From NCBI RefSeq assembly GCF_001618425.1, contig NZ_BDCU01000022.1:226730-290729 (forward strand): 64,000 nucleotides of DNA, given 5' to 3'. This document shows, in pieces, positions 48,501-57,073 of this stretch. A program made the translations under genes and the position numbers. The notes beneath the pieces were generated by a model that ran no database searches, was not told the DNA's origin, and was given only the letters and a program-made list of their open reading frames with translations. Origin of the DNA: Nocardia fusca NBRC 14340 (GTDB taxonomy: Bacteria; Actinomycetota; Actinomycetes; Mycobacteriales; Mycobacteriaceae). Every line of letters begins with the position of its first letter. Position 1 is the stretch's first letter.

Positions 48501-51500
48501 ATTCGGCGAACTGCACGGCCGCGGGCCGTGCGGGATCCAGGGTCAGCCGGACCGGGACGGTGTTGCTGAACAACCCGACCATGCCCGCCACACCCGGCAG
48601 CTCGCTCGGCCGGCCCGACACCACCGCGCCGAAGACCACATCGTCGCGACCGAGTTGCTCGGCCAGGACCAGCCCCCACGCACCCTGCAGCAGGGTGTTC
48701 ATGGTCAGTCCGTTGGCCCGGCCGAACGATTCGAGCGCGGCCGCGGTCGCGCCGGCCAGCGGCACCTCGAGCCCCACCGCGGCCGACCGCGGCCCGGGCG
48801 CGCCGACCAGGCTCGGCGCGGACAGTCCACCCAGGTATTCGGCCCAGCGGCGGACGGCCGCGTCGTTGTCGCGGGCGGCGAGCCAGGCCAGATAGGTGCC
48901 GTAGTAGCCCGGTTCGGACAAGCGCTCGCCGTGGTAGAGCGCGAGCGTCTCGCGCAGCACGATCGGCACCGACCAGCCGTCGGCCAGCAGATGGTGGGCG
49001 GTCAGCACCAGTCGGTGCGCGGTATCGGACAGCCGGATGAGCAGTGCCCGCAGCAGCGGTGGTTCGGCGATATCGAAGGTCCGCGCACCGGCCAGCTCTT
49101 CCAACTCCAGCGCGCCCGCCGCGGCCGCGGCCGGTGACCGGTCGCGCAGATCCTCGACCTGCCACGCCACCCGCGGTGTCCGCGGGATCACCTGCACCGG
49201 GCGGTCGAACTGCTCGTACCGGAAGGCCGCGGCCAGGTTCGGATGCCGTCGCAGCACCGTCGCGTACGCCGCGCCCAGCCGGTCCGGGTCCAGCGGTCCG
49301 GCCAGTTCGAAACGGGCGGTCAGCGTGTAGACATCGGCCGCGCCGTCGCGCAGGGCGTGGAAGAGCAACCCCTCCTGCAACGGGGAGAGCGGCAGCACAT
49401 CGGCGATCGGTCCGTACGCGGCGGTCGATTCGGCGGCGTCGCCCGGCGGGAGCGCTATCGAGACGGCGGCCGCGTCCGGTGGCTGCTCCGTCGCGGAAAA
49501 TGCCGTGGGAACGGCGTTTTCGGCCGCCGCGGCCAGATCGGCCAGACTGCGGCGGGTCAGCATGTCCTGCGGGGCCAGGACCAGTCCCCGTTCCCGGAGC
49601 CGGGTGCAGACCCCGATCGCGGTGATGCTGTCCCCCCCGGCGCCGAAGAAGTCGTCGTCGATATCGACGGTCGCGCCGCCGAGCAGTTCGGCCACCACCT
49701 CGGCCACCGCGTGCTCGGCCGCGGTGGCCGGCGCGCGCCCACCGGCCGGTTCGGCCGGATCGGGCAGGGCGGCACGGTCGACCTTGCCGTTCACCGTCCA
49801 CGGCAGTTCGCCGAGCACCACGATCCGGGTCGGGACCATCGGGTCGGGCAGGGATTCGGCCAACCGGTTGCGTATCCGGGCCCCGAGGTCGCCCGGGCCG
49901 CCGCTGCCGTCCGGCGCTCCCCGCACCGGGACGACGTAACCGACGAGACTCGCCCGCCCCGCGATATCCCGGATATCGGCGGCCGCCGTCGCGACCTCCG
50001 GGAGCCCGCTCAGCGCGGCCTCCACCTCACCGATCTCGATCCGGTGTCCGCGAATCTTCACCTGGGCATCGGCGCGGCCGGAATAGAAATAACCGCTACC
50101 GGGCTCCCAGCGCGCCAGATCGCCGCTGCGGTACATTCGGGACCCCGGCGGGCCGAAAGGATCGGCCACGAAGCGCGCAGCGGTGATTCCGGGTGCGCCC
50201 AGATAGCCCTGCGCGATACCCGCGCCCGCCAGATACAGCTCGCCGGGCTGTTCGTCGGCCACCGCTTGGAGACCGTTGTCCAGGAGATAGGCCCGCACCC
50301 CGGGCAGCGGGACACCGATATGCGGGTCCGGGCCGCGCACCGGCGCGCCGATGGCGTCGACGGTGGCCTCGGTCGGGCCGTACAGATTGACCGCGGTGAT
50401 CCCGGCGCGCTGCACCTGCTGCCACAGATCGGGCGGGCAGGCTTCCCCGCCCAGGACGAGCAGCCGCGGCGCGAGCTCGGCCAGCCCGTGTGCGAAGAGG
50501 GCGGCGGCCAGCGTCGGGGTCCCGTCCACCACCTCGATTCCGTCGGTTCGCAACGCGGCGACCAGCGCCGCGGGATCACGCCGGATCTCGCTGTCGTACA
50601 GATGGATCCGATGACCGTCGAGCAACCACAGCAGTGGATCGAGAGCCGCGTCGAAGGCGAAGGACGTCGTATGCGCGACCGCGAGCCGCCGGCCCCCGGC
50701 CCGTTCGACGGTCTCGGCGTAGATCCCGGACCGGTGCCCGGCCACCAGCTGCGCCAGCGCGGTGTGGTCGATCACCACACCTTTCGGCGTACCGGTGGAG
50801 CCGGAGGTGTAGAGCACATAGGCGGGGTGATCACCCCGGACTGTCCCGGTCTCGGCCGCGGTCGGCGGTGTGCCCGGATAGCCGCGCAGCGCCGCGCGCA
50901 CCGGATCGCTGTCGAGTATCACCGCCGGCCCTTCGAGAGCACCGGCCAGGGGGCTGTCGGTGAGCACCAGGACCGGAGCGGCGTCGTCGATCACGGCCTG
51001 GAGCCGGGGCACCGGATGTTCGGGGTCCAGCGGCAGATACGTGCCGCCCGCGCGCCATACGGCCAGCAGCGCGACCACCAGATCCGCGGTCCGCGGTAGC
51101 GCGACACCGACGAGCCGGCCCGGTGTCACGCCCCCGTCCCGCAGATACCGGGCCAGCCGGTACACCTGCTCACCGAGTTCACCGGCGGTGTAGCGCTGTG
51201 CGCCGCTGACCAGGACCGTGGCATCGGCGTACTCCGCGACCATCCGGTCCAGCGCGGCGGGCACCGGTTCGGCGGTGCCGGCGGCGGGCGGGCCGCAGCG
51301 CGCGGCCAGCAGGTGGTCGCGGTCCGCGCGGTCGATCAGTTCCAGGGTCCCGACGGCCACCTTGTCCAGTTCGGTGAACGCCTCGATCACCCGCACCAGA
51401 CCCGCCACCCGGCGGTAGGCGGTCTCCGGATCGTTGGTCCGGGCATCGCATTCGAAGCCGAGCAGCACCGATTTATCGGGGAGGGGGGTCACCACCAGTC

Positions 51501-52677
51501 CGAGATCATCCGGCGGACCGCCGGCCACGTTCCGCAGCACACCCTTGGCGCCGTCGAAGTCGAGCGCGAAATCGAAAACCTTGAGATTCATGCCGATTCC
51601 GTGCAGCAGTTCACCCGCCCCGAAACCGCTGAGGTCGCGGGCCAGGTCGGCACCGCTGTAGCGCTGATGCCTGCGCATCTCCCGCAGCGTCTCGGCGACC
51701 CGCACACCGAGTTCGCCGACGGTGTCGTGGGCGTGCACGGTCAGCCGCAGCGGCAGCACGTTGACCGCCATCGCCGGGGTGCTCAGTGCGACCCGGCCGA
51801 CCCGGCCCATCATCAGCATCGAGAGCACCACATCGGAATTGCCCAGCAGCCGCTGCACATAGGCGGCGTAGCAGGCGATCAGGCCGTCGGCCCAGGTGAT
51901 CCGGTAGCGCTCGGTGCAATTGCGCAGCCGTTCCAGCGTTTCCGCCGGCAGGATCGCCTCGGCGCGGAGGGTGCGCTCCACCGCGCCCCCGAGGGCGGTC
52001 CCGCGGCCGTCGAGCGAGGGTGCGGGGCTCAGCTGTTCGCGCCAGTAGCGCCGGTCGGCGGTGAATTGCTCGCTGTCGCGATAGTTCTGCTCGTCGGCGA
52101 CCAGTTCGGCGATGGTGCCGAAGGTCGCCCGGGGCGGTTCCGTCTGCCTGCGTAGGGCGGTGTAGTGCGCGGCGACCCGGCGCGACAGCAGGGCCGCGCT
52201 GTAGCCGTCGACGATCAGGTGGTGGTACAGCTGCACACACCAGACCTCGGAGTCGGTGAGCCGGATCAGCGTGTAGTTGTACAACCGCCGGTCCACCATG
52301 CCGCGGCACCGCTGCGCCGCCTGATGACGTTCCAGTGCCACCGCCTCGTGGGCGAGCGAATATGGTTCGGCCGCACCGCGCAGATCGATCATCGGTTGCA
52401 GGACGGCGGGCTCGTCGCAGACGTACTGCCGGGGACCGGCCGCGGTATCGCGGAAACGCAGCCGCATGTTCTCCGCCTCCGCCACCGTGCGGCGGATCGC
52501 CTCGGCCAATGCCCCGACGTCGATGGGAGTATCGCCGGAGATCTCGAGGACTTCACCGACCAGATAGCGCCCGGAGTCCGGATCGAACAGCTGCGCGTTC
52601 CATATTCCCAGCTGAGGGCCGGTGAGCGGTAACCCGGGATCGCTGGCCTTCGAGGCATCCTGCTCTGCCGCCGGCAC
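45559..52677 (-). CDS. Dimodular non-ribosomal peptide synthetase, C-A-T-C-A-T-TE
   Basis: This synthetase has 2372 residues if started at GTG 52677 (AAGGGAG 5 bases upstream); ATG 52704 is also possible. Domains by eye: condensation 1 (about 15-440, HHLIVDG 152-158), adenylation 1 (about 475-970, LYTSGSTGTPKG), carrier 1 (GAGGDS, Ser1017), condensation 2 (about 1090-1505, HHLLADG 1228-1234), adenylation 2 (about 1525-2010), carrier 2 (AAGGHS, Ser2067), thioesterase (GYSLGG, Ser2220). The layout equals DhbF of bacillibactin synthesis, so DHB is joined to two amino acids and released, possibly as an oligomer. There is no epimerization or cyclization domain. It heads an operon with fepB, entS, SIP and the carrier protein. 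Confidence 0.93.
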   Translation of the reverse strand: MPAAEQDASKASDPGLPLTGPQLGIWNAQLFDPDSGRYLVGEVLEISGDTPIDVGALAEAIRRTVAEAENMRLRFRDTAAGPRQYVCDEPAVLQPMIDLRGAAEPYSLAHEAVALERHQAAQRCRGMVDRRLYNYTLIRLTDSEVWCVQLYHHLIVDGYSAALLSRRVAAHYTALRRQTEPPRATFGTIAELVADEQNYRDSEQFTADRRYWREQLSPAPSLDGRGTALGGAVERTLRAEAILPAETLERLRNCTERYRITWADGLIACYAAYVQRLLGNSDVVLSMLMMGRVGRVALSTPAMAVNVLPLRLTVHAHDTVGELGVRVAETLREMRRHQRYSGADLARDLSGFGAGELLHGIGMNLKVFDFALDFDGAKGVLRNVAGGPPDDLGLVVTPLPDKSVLLGFECDARTNDPETAYRRVAGLVRVIEAFTELDKVAVGTLELIDRADRDHLLAARCGPPAAGTAEPVPAALDRMVAEYADATVLVSGAQRYTAGELGEQVYRLARYLRDGGVTPGRLVGVALPRTADLVVALLAVWRAGGTYLPLDPEHPVPRLQAVIDDAAPVLVLTDSPLAGALEGPAVILDSDPVRAALRGYPGTPPTAAETGTVRGDHPAYVLYTSGSTGTPKGVVIDHTALAQLVAGHRSGIYAETVERAGGRRLAVAHTTSFAFDAALDPLLWLLDGHRIHLYDSEIRRDPAALVAALRTDGIEVVDGTPTLAAALFAHGLAELAPRLLVLGGEACPPDLWQQVQRAGITAVNLYGPTEATVDAIGAPVRGPDPHIGVPLPGVRAYLLDNGLQAVADEQPGELYLAGAGIAQGYLGAPGITAARFVADPFGPPGSRMYRSGDLARWEPGSGYFYSGRADAQVKIRGHRIEIGEVEAALSGLPEVATAAADIRDIAGRASLVGYVVPVRGAPDGSGGPGDLGARIRNRLAESLPDPMVPTRIVVLGELPWTVNGKVDRAALPDPAEPAGGRAPATAAEHAVAEVVAELLGGATVDIDDDFFGAGGDSITAIGVCTRLRERGLVLAPQDMLTRRSLADLAAAAENAVPTAFSATEQPPDAAAVSIALPPGDAAESTAAYGPIADVLPLSPLQEGLLFHALRDGAADVYTLTARFELAGPLDPDRLGAAYATVLRRHPNLAAAFRYEQFDRPVQVIPRTPRVAWQVEDLRDRSPAAAAAGALELEELAGARTFDIAEPPLLRALLIRLSDTAHRLVLTAHHLLADGWSVPIVLRETLALYHGERLSEPGYYGTYLAWLAARDNDAAVRRWAEYLGGLSAPSLVGAPGPRSAAVGLEVPLAGATAAALESFGRANGLTMNTLLQGAWGLVLAEQLGRDDVVFGAVVSGRPSELPGVAGMVGLFSNTVPVRLTLDPARPAAVQFAEFQRTTLDLQNQGYLGLATVERAAGIGRLFDTLVVYENFPKTGVQGNDSHEVEVTGVTVHSLTHYPVTVTALPGDRFRLMLHHDPGAVDAASATRMAARLGAVLTALVDEPGATAGAVLAATRHPDTRGRTMADWGPHTALDPAAPAITVDGATIAYREFEARANRLARWLVARDIGPETVVTVAMRRGADQVIAAHAICRAGGVYLPVDPGQPAERVDTILAAAATPLVLTTAADAFDTGRAPVVPVDTLDTTDFADTALTDADRLAPLRPDNAAYLLFTSGSTGVPKGVTVPHAAIVNTFAWLQEQHGFGIGDTVLYRTPATFDASLLEIFLPLLVGARIVVARPNGHRDPYYQARLMAEERVTAIQMTSSMLTTTAEESDLSGCGALRCVFTGGEPLPPATAQRFRTATGARVNNLYGPTEAAVCITYHATNDADTVTVPIGRPPGGAGVRVLDDRLRPVPSGAVGELYLTGVQLARGYLHRPEQTARTFVADPAGNGERMYRTGDLVRWGADGELEYVGRTDSQIKLRGQRIELGDIESAILRRPEIAQVAVILREDNPGDQRLVAYLRTRTGAALDVDAVRATVREALPEYMIPAAFVELDEIPMTSSDKLDRKALPVPDYPVDAPVVAVTAVADPTLSTAAGPVLEAMAAVLAGAAIGPDDDFFAAGGHSLTAVRLVGRLRRAGHEVVVDDIFEAPTARELAARIDGGAPVAAPQVVPVPEADLATPSEEIAMLGRRLDHVLELRPRGSAEPLFCVHPVGGTAWQFTPLARRLRADRPLIGLQLPTLRGAESGATTIDELAARYLATIREIQPEGPYHLLGYSLGGNIVHAIAAALAECGAQVAFVGLVDSHPLANLADQATAALADPERLAALLPELPDDAPDLAALIRGAAGELLRMVTVSEAPSYAGPMALYAADPGGEDDAERVAAQLSGWRAAGARITSRRLPYSHFGIVSEDGWSEVAALLDTEAALRT

Positions 52678-52760
52678 GGCAACTCCCTTCACTGTGAACC
52701 ACATTCGGTGTGGTGCCGATACCGGTCCCTCTATCGACCGGCACGACACACGACCACAGT

Positions 52761-52779
52761 TGAGGTTAGCCTAACCTTT
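52761..52779. promoter_or_regulatory. IdeR/DmdR iron box upstream of the synthetase
   Basis: TGAGGTTAGCCTAACCTTT contains the perfect core AGGTTAG-C-CTAACCT, 84 bases upstream of the synthetase start, and matches the IdeR consensus at 15 of 19 positions. Confidence 0.82.
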
Positions 52780-52829
52780 ACTGAAGTAAAACACCTATCA
52801 GGCAATAGGTTTTGTCCGGTTTGTCGCGT

Positions 52830-53675
52830 TCAGCCCACGCGCACCGCGTTCTCGGCCAGCGGAACCACCAGCGGGGCTCCGGTTTCGGGATCGTCGATCA
52901 CCCGGCAGCCCAGGTCGAACACCTTCTGCACCAGTTCGGCGGTGACGATCTCGCGCGGCGCTCCGGCCGCGATCACCGCCCCGTCGCGCATGGCGATCAG
53001 ATGATCGGCGTACCGGAACGCGTGATTCAGATCGTGCAGGACCGCGACCACCGTCCGCCCGGTCTCCCGGTTCAACTCGCGGCACAGATCCAGCAGCTGG
53101 ATCTGGTGGGCGATATCGAGGAAGGTCGTCGGTTCGTCGAGCAGCACGATCGGCGTCTCCTGCGCGAGCACCATCGCGATCCACACCCGCTGCCGCTGAC
53201 CACCGGACAGTTCGTCCACCAGCCGCCCGGACAGTTCGGTCACCCCGGTGGCGGCCATGGCCGCGGCGACGGCCTCCTCATCGCGGCGCGACCACTGCCG
53301 GATCAGCGATTGATGCGGATACCGGCCGCGCGCCACCAGATCGGCGACCCGGATCCCCTCCGGCGCGGTCGATGTCTGCGGCAGCAATCCGATCCGCCGG
53401 GCGACCTCTTTGGCCGGATAACTGCCGATCTGCTTCCCGTCGAGCAGCACGGCGCCGGATTCGGGTGCCAGCAGCCGCGACAGCGCCCGCAGCAGCGTGG
53501 ATTTCCCGCAGGCGTTCGGGCCGATGATGACGGTGAAGGTGCCGTCGGGGATATCGACGGTCAGTTCGTCGCTGATGACCCGGCTGCGGTAGCCCAAGCG
53601 CAACCGGTCGGCGCGCAATCGGGCCGGCGCGGCGGCCCCGTCGGCGGCACTGTGCCCGAGTTTTTCGTCCACCAT
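52830..53675 (-). CDS. fepC: Ferric-siderophore ABC transporter ATPase FepC-like
   Basis: This 281-residue ATPase has Walker A GPNACGKST, the Q-loop, signature ELSGGQRQRVWIAM, Walker B IVLLDEPTTFLD and the switch HDLNHAFRYAD. It is the energy subunit for FepD/FepG. GAGGGA lies upstream of ATG 53675. It follows fepG by 7 bases and is the last gene of fepD-fepG-fepC. Length is usual for the family. Confidence 0.92.
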   Translation of the reverse strand: MVDEKLGHSAADGAAAPARLRADRLRLGYRSRVISDELTVDIPDGTFTVIIGPNACGKSTLLRALSRLLAPESGAVLLDGKQIGSYPAKEVARRIGLLPQTSTAPEGIRVADLVARGRYPHQSLIRQWSRRDEEAVAAAMAATGVTELSGRLVDELSGGQRQRVWIAMVLAQETPIVLLDEPTTFLDIAHQIQLLDLCRELNRETGRTVVAVLHDLNHAFRYADHLIAMRDGAVIAAGAPREIVTAELVQKVFDLGCRVIDDPETGAPLVVPLAENAVRVG

Positions 53676-53682
53676 GATTCCC

Positions 53683-54762
53683 TCAGTTCCGTCGAGCCTC
53701 GGCCACCAGCAGATAGGCCAGATATGCGCCACCGATCGACGCGGTCACCACCCCGACCGGCAGGGTGGTCGGCGCGAACGCCCGGCGCGAGATCCAGTCG
53801 CAGACCACCAGCAGCAGCGCACCCATCGCCGCGGCCGGCAGGATCGCGATCGTCGGGGTGCGCGCCAGGCGCCGGCCCAGTTGCGGCGCCGCCAGCGCCA
53901 CGAACGCGATCGGGCCGGCCACCGCGGTGCCGACCGCGGTGAACGCGACACTGAGCACGGTCAGCACCAGACGGGCCCGCCCCACCCGGATCCCGAGCGC
54001 CTGCGCCGTATCGTCCCCCAGCTCCAGCACCTGCAACCGGTAGGCGGCGGGAACCACCGCGACGGCCAGGATCGCCAGCACCACGAGGGCCGGCACGATT
54101 TCGTCCCAGGTGAGGCCGTCCAGCGTCCCGACTCCCCACGCGGCGGCCGACATCGCCTCGTCGAGGTCGGCGCGCAGGATGAGCCAGGTGTTGACCGCGG
54201 CCAGCATCGCGCCGACACCGATACCGACGATGATCAGCCGGAAACCCTTGACGTTCTGCCGGAAGGCCAGCAGGAAGATCGCGAGCGCGGTGAGCAGCCC
54301 ACCGCCCAGCGCACCGGCCGCGGTGGCGTAGTAGCCGCCACCGGACAGCAGCACCAGCAGCGCACCGGTGTAGGCGCCGGAGTTGAACCCGACGATATCC
54401 GGACTGCCCAGCGGATTACGGGTGACCGATTGCAGGATGGCGCCGCTGATCCCGAGCGCCGCGCCGAGCACCAGCGCCATGAGCACCCGGGGCATTCGCC
54501 ATTCCCGCACGACCAGTTCGTCGCCACCCACCCCGTTGCCGAGCAGCGCCCGCACCACCCGGTCCGGCGGAATCGCGAAATCGCCGGTGCCCAACGCCAG
54601 CAGCGCCACCACGCCGGCGGCGGCCAGCAGCACGACCGTCACCACGAGGCCGCGCATCCCGAAACGAGTGGTGACACCGCGCAGGCGCAGCACCCGGACC
54701 GACCGGCCGAAATCGATGGTCGAGGCGGCGCCGAGGCGCGGCGGCCTGCGCACGGTGGTCAC
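53683..54762 (-). CDS. fepG: Ferric-siderophore ABC permease FepG-like
   Basis: This 359-residue BtuC/FecCD-type permease has about nine to ten membrane helices. The family motif is GAILQSVTRNPLGSPDIVG and a later EAA-like loop is ELGDDTAQALGIRVGR. GTG 54762 overlaps the fepD stop by four bases (GTGA), so translation is coupled. The N-terminal 35 residues are basic and cytoplasmic. It pairs with FepD to make the channel. Confidence 0.92.
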   Translation of the reverse strand: MTTVRRPPRLGAASTIDFGRSVRVLRLRGVTTRFGMRGLVVTVVLLAAAGVVALLALGTGDFAIPPDRVVRALLGNGVGGDELVVREWRMPRVLMALVLGAALGISGAILQSVTRNPLGSPDIVGFNSGAYTGALLVLLSGGGYYATAAGALGGGLLTALAIFLLAFRQNVKGFRLIIVGIGVGAMLAAVNTWLILRADLDEAMSAAAWGVGTLDGLTWDEIVPALVVLAILAVAVVPAAYRLQVLELGDDTAQALGIRVGRARLVLTVLSVAFTAVGTAVAGPIAFVALAAPQLGRRLARTPTIAILPAAAMGALLLVVCDWISRRAFAPTTLPVGVVTASIGGAYLAYLLVAEARRN

Positions 54763-55790
54763 GACTGCCTCATCTCCGAGCGGCGGGCCAGCCAGATCAG
54801 CACCGGCGCGCCCAGGAACGCGGTCACCACACCGGCGGACAGTTCGTCGGGCGGGATGGCGATCCGGCCCACCACATCCGCGAAGAGCACCAGCGCGGGC
54901 GCCAGGACCAGGGAATAGGCGACGATCCAGCGGTGATCGGGGCCGACGATCCAGCGCGCGATATGCGGCACCGCCAGGCCCACGAAGGTGATCGGGCCGA
55001 CCGCCGCGGTGGCGGTGCCACAGAGCAGGATCAGCGCGAGCGCGGTACAGGCCCGGGTGCGGGTCACGTGCACGCCCAGCGCGCGGGCCAGATCGTCGCC
55101 CAGCGCCACGGCATTGAGCGAGCGGGCGGCGACGAAGGCCAGGATCAGCCCGGCCACGATGAAGGGCGTGGCGCCGGCGAGAACGTCGTAGCCGCGGCCG
55201 GTCAGCGCACCGGCGTCCCACTGCCGCATCTTGTCGAAGGCGGTCGAGTTCAGCAGGATCAGCCCCTTGGTGACACCGGTGAGCACGGCGGTCACCGCGA
55301 CACCTGCCAGAGTGAGCCGAATCGGATCGGTACCCCCGCGCCCGACGGTTCCCAGCCGATACACCGCCACCGACACTACAGCGGCGCCCGCGAATCCGAA
55401 CCAGACATAGGAAGCGATCCCGTCGGCGCCCAGATAGGCGACGGCGACCGCGATGGCGAACGCGGCGCCCGCATTGATACCGAGCAGGCCCGGATCGGCG
55501 AGCGGGTTGCGGGTCAGACCCTGCATCAGGCAGCCCGCGACCCCCAGTGCGCTACCGGCGAGCAATCCGAGCAGCGTACGGGGTAGGCGGTATTCGCTGA
55601 TGACCAGGTCGTCGGGCGATCCATCGGGCTTCCACAGTGCACTAATGATTTCCGTGATCGGAATATGCGCCACCCCGACCCCGAGGCTCAGTAAGCAGGC
55701 GATTACCAGAAAGACTGCTCCCAGCAACCATCCAGACCACCTGCGGACACCCACATATGTGTGGTATTCATAGGACGAACCGGCAGTCAT
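54759..55790 (-). CDS. fepD: Ferric-siderophore ABC permease FepD-like
   Basis: This 343-residue permease has the FecCD motif GCLMQGLTRNPLADPGLLGIN and the loop ALGDDLARALGVHVTR. It forms the import channel with FepG. It is the first gene of the fepDGC operon, with an IdeR-type box about 100 bases upstream of ATG 55790. The periplasmic binding partner FepB is encoded separately in the synthetase operon. Confidence 0.92.
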   Translation of the reverse strand: MTAGSSYEYHTYVGVRRWSGWLLGAVFLVIACLLSLGVGVAHIPITEIISALWKPDGSPDDLVISEYRLPRTLLGLLAGSALGVAGCLMQGLTRNPLADPGLLGINAGAAFAIAVAVAYLGADGIASYVWFGFAGAAVVSVAVYRLGTVGRGGTDPIRLTLAGVAVTAVLTGVTKGLILLNSTAFDKMRQWDAGALTGRGYDVLAGATPFIVAGLILAFVAARSLNAVALGDDLARALGVHVTRTRACTALALILLCGTATAAVGPITFVGLAVPHIARWIVGPDHRWIVAYSLVLAPALVLFADVVGRIAIPPDELSAGVVTAFLGAPVLIWLARRSEMRQS

Positions 55791-56362
55791 GAGGCGGTGT
55801 CACAACTTCTGTGCATCGAATCGTCCCTTCCGGTCCGTGTGATGTAGGCCACTGTCATCGCTCACAAAAAACGTTAACAAGGCTTTATAGTGAGCGAAGG
55901 CTAACCTAACTTCAGACGGGCTGGCAACAGACTGCGCCGACACCGCACCCACGGTGTCCGCGAGCGGTGCCCACCCCGAACGGGGTGAGTGCCCGTCCGG
56001 CGCAACGACGCACGAGCGAGAGGTGTGAGGGATGTGGACTCCGACGCTGCTGACGCCCGTGCGCCTGCCTTCCCCCTCGCCGACAGTTTCCGGCCGAACC
56101 CGGCCGGGTTGTAAGAAGATGGACAGGGATGAGGGATAGATGACGCAGCCATTCGTCACCTGATCGCCCAGGAAGACGATCCGACACCACCGGTGGGTTT
56201 TCGTAACCCCCGGATTTCACCTGCGATTGCGCAGTAATACCCCCCGAACCGCGGTCTACGCGCGTGCGCGTACAGGCCCGGGGATCACTGCTGCCCTTTT
56301 CGCCGGACGGCACCGTGCGGCCGAAATAGGGCGACAATTCGCAAAACCATGAGGGAACCACG
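55791..56362. other. Intergenic region between fepD and nfpA
   Basis: These 572 bases hold the IdeR-type box at 55891-55909 and a hairpin CACCCC-GAAC-GGGGTG at 55972-55987. The rest shows no convincing gene: short reading frames lack family features. Promoters for fepD and nfpA, and perhaps a long nfpA leader, must lie here. Confidence 0.6.
55891..55909. promoter_or_regulatory. IdeR/DmdR-like box upstream of fepD
   Basis: AGGCTAACCTAA is a full right half of the 19-base IdeR consensus; the left half matches at only 3 of 7 positions. It lies about 100 bases upstream of fepD, consistent with iron repression. Confidence 0.65.
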
Positions 56363-57007
56363 ATGAATATCAAGTCGATTGCTGCCACCGCGGCGATGAC
56401 GGCGGCGGTACTGGGCGTCGCCGGAGGCATGGCGAATGCCGACACCTTTGTGCCGCTCCCCGGCGGCGAAAAGCTCGGACCCGGCGTGAAATTGAGCCGT
56501 GTCGACGAGAGCGCGCTCATCTCGCCGTCGCTGTCGGCCAACGGCGCCGGCCGGGTCGCCTGGCTGAGCGGACGCGTCTTCGCCGACGTCAGCCAGACCC
56601 CGGAGGGCACCCCGGGCCCATGGAAGGGCCCCACCAACGCCCCCGGCACCAACAACTCGTCCACCCACGGCACGTCCCGCGTCAGCGCCGGGTACATCGT
56701 CGGCTGCCAGGTCAGCATTGCCGACGACGCCATCTCGGCCGGCGTATCGGCCAGCCTGAGCACCTCCAGCCTGGGTGCCAGTGGTTCGCTCGGCATCAAA
56801 CTCGGCCCCGGTGAGGTCAAGTTCGTCAATGTCGAAGGTGTCGATATTCCGAAGCCCGGCGTGTACTGGGTCGACTACAAAGACGTCGAAATCAATATCG
56901 AAGGGTGCGCCGGATACGCGCAGGCCCGTTCCTACGCCGTCGTCGAAATCATCGGCGACCATTATTCGAAGACCACCCTGTACGGAGCTCCGTTCAGCGT
57001 CGGCTGA
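56363..57007 (+). CDS. nfpA: MspA-family outer-membrane porin subunit NfpA
   Basis: This 214-residue secreted protein has a signal peptide ending at about GMANA, before DTFVPLPGG. The mature part follows the MspA/NfpA pattern: VSAGYIVGCQVSI, a Gly/Ser-rich strand region, LGPGEVKFV and the C-terminal GCAGYAQARSYAVVEII ending GAPFSVG. Cysteines in VGCQV and EGCAGY recur in the next gene and may pair. In Nocardia NfpA and NfpB form one hetero-oligomeric cation-selective channel in the mycolate membrane. GAGGGA lies upstream of ATG 56363. The nfpB gene follows after 66 bases. Confidence 0.88.
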   Translation: MNIKSIAATAAMTAAVLGVAGGMANADTFVPLPGGEKLGPGVKLSRVDESALISPSLSANGAGRVAWLSGRVFADVSQTPEGTPGPWKGPTNAPGTNNSSTHGTSRVSAGYIVGCQVSIADDAISAGVSASLSTSSLGASGSLGIKLGPGEVKFVNVEGVDIPKPGVYWVDYKDVEINIEGCAGYAQARSYAVVEIIGDHYSKTTLYGAPFSVG

Positions 57008-57073
57008 CGCACGTCGTATCTGGTCGATCCAATCCGTCGCTGAACGGAATTCTTTTCCGAGAGGGAAACTGTC

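Noticed and set aside
46033..49137. Plus-strand open frame of about 1000 codons opposite the peptide synthetase.
   Set aside because: It has low-complexity Arg/Gly/His composition and no domain, whereas the minus strand shows all synthetase motifs.
55800..56159. A 119-codon minus-strand frame between fepD and nfpA.
   Set aside because: It runs across the IdeR-type box and the hairpin, begins antisense to the nfpA leader and has no family features.
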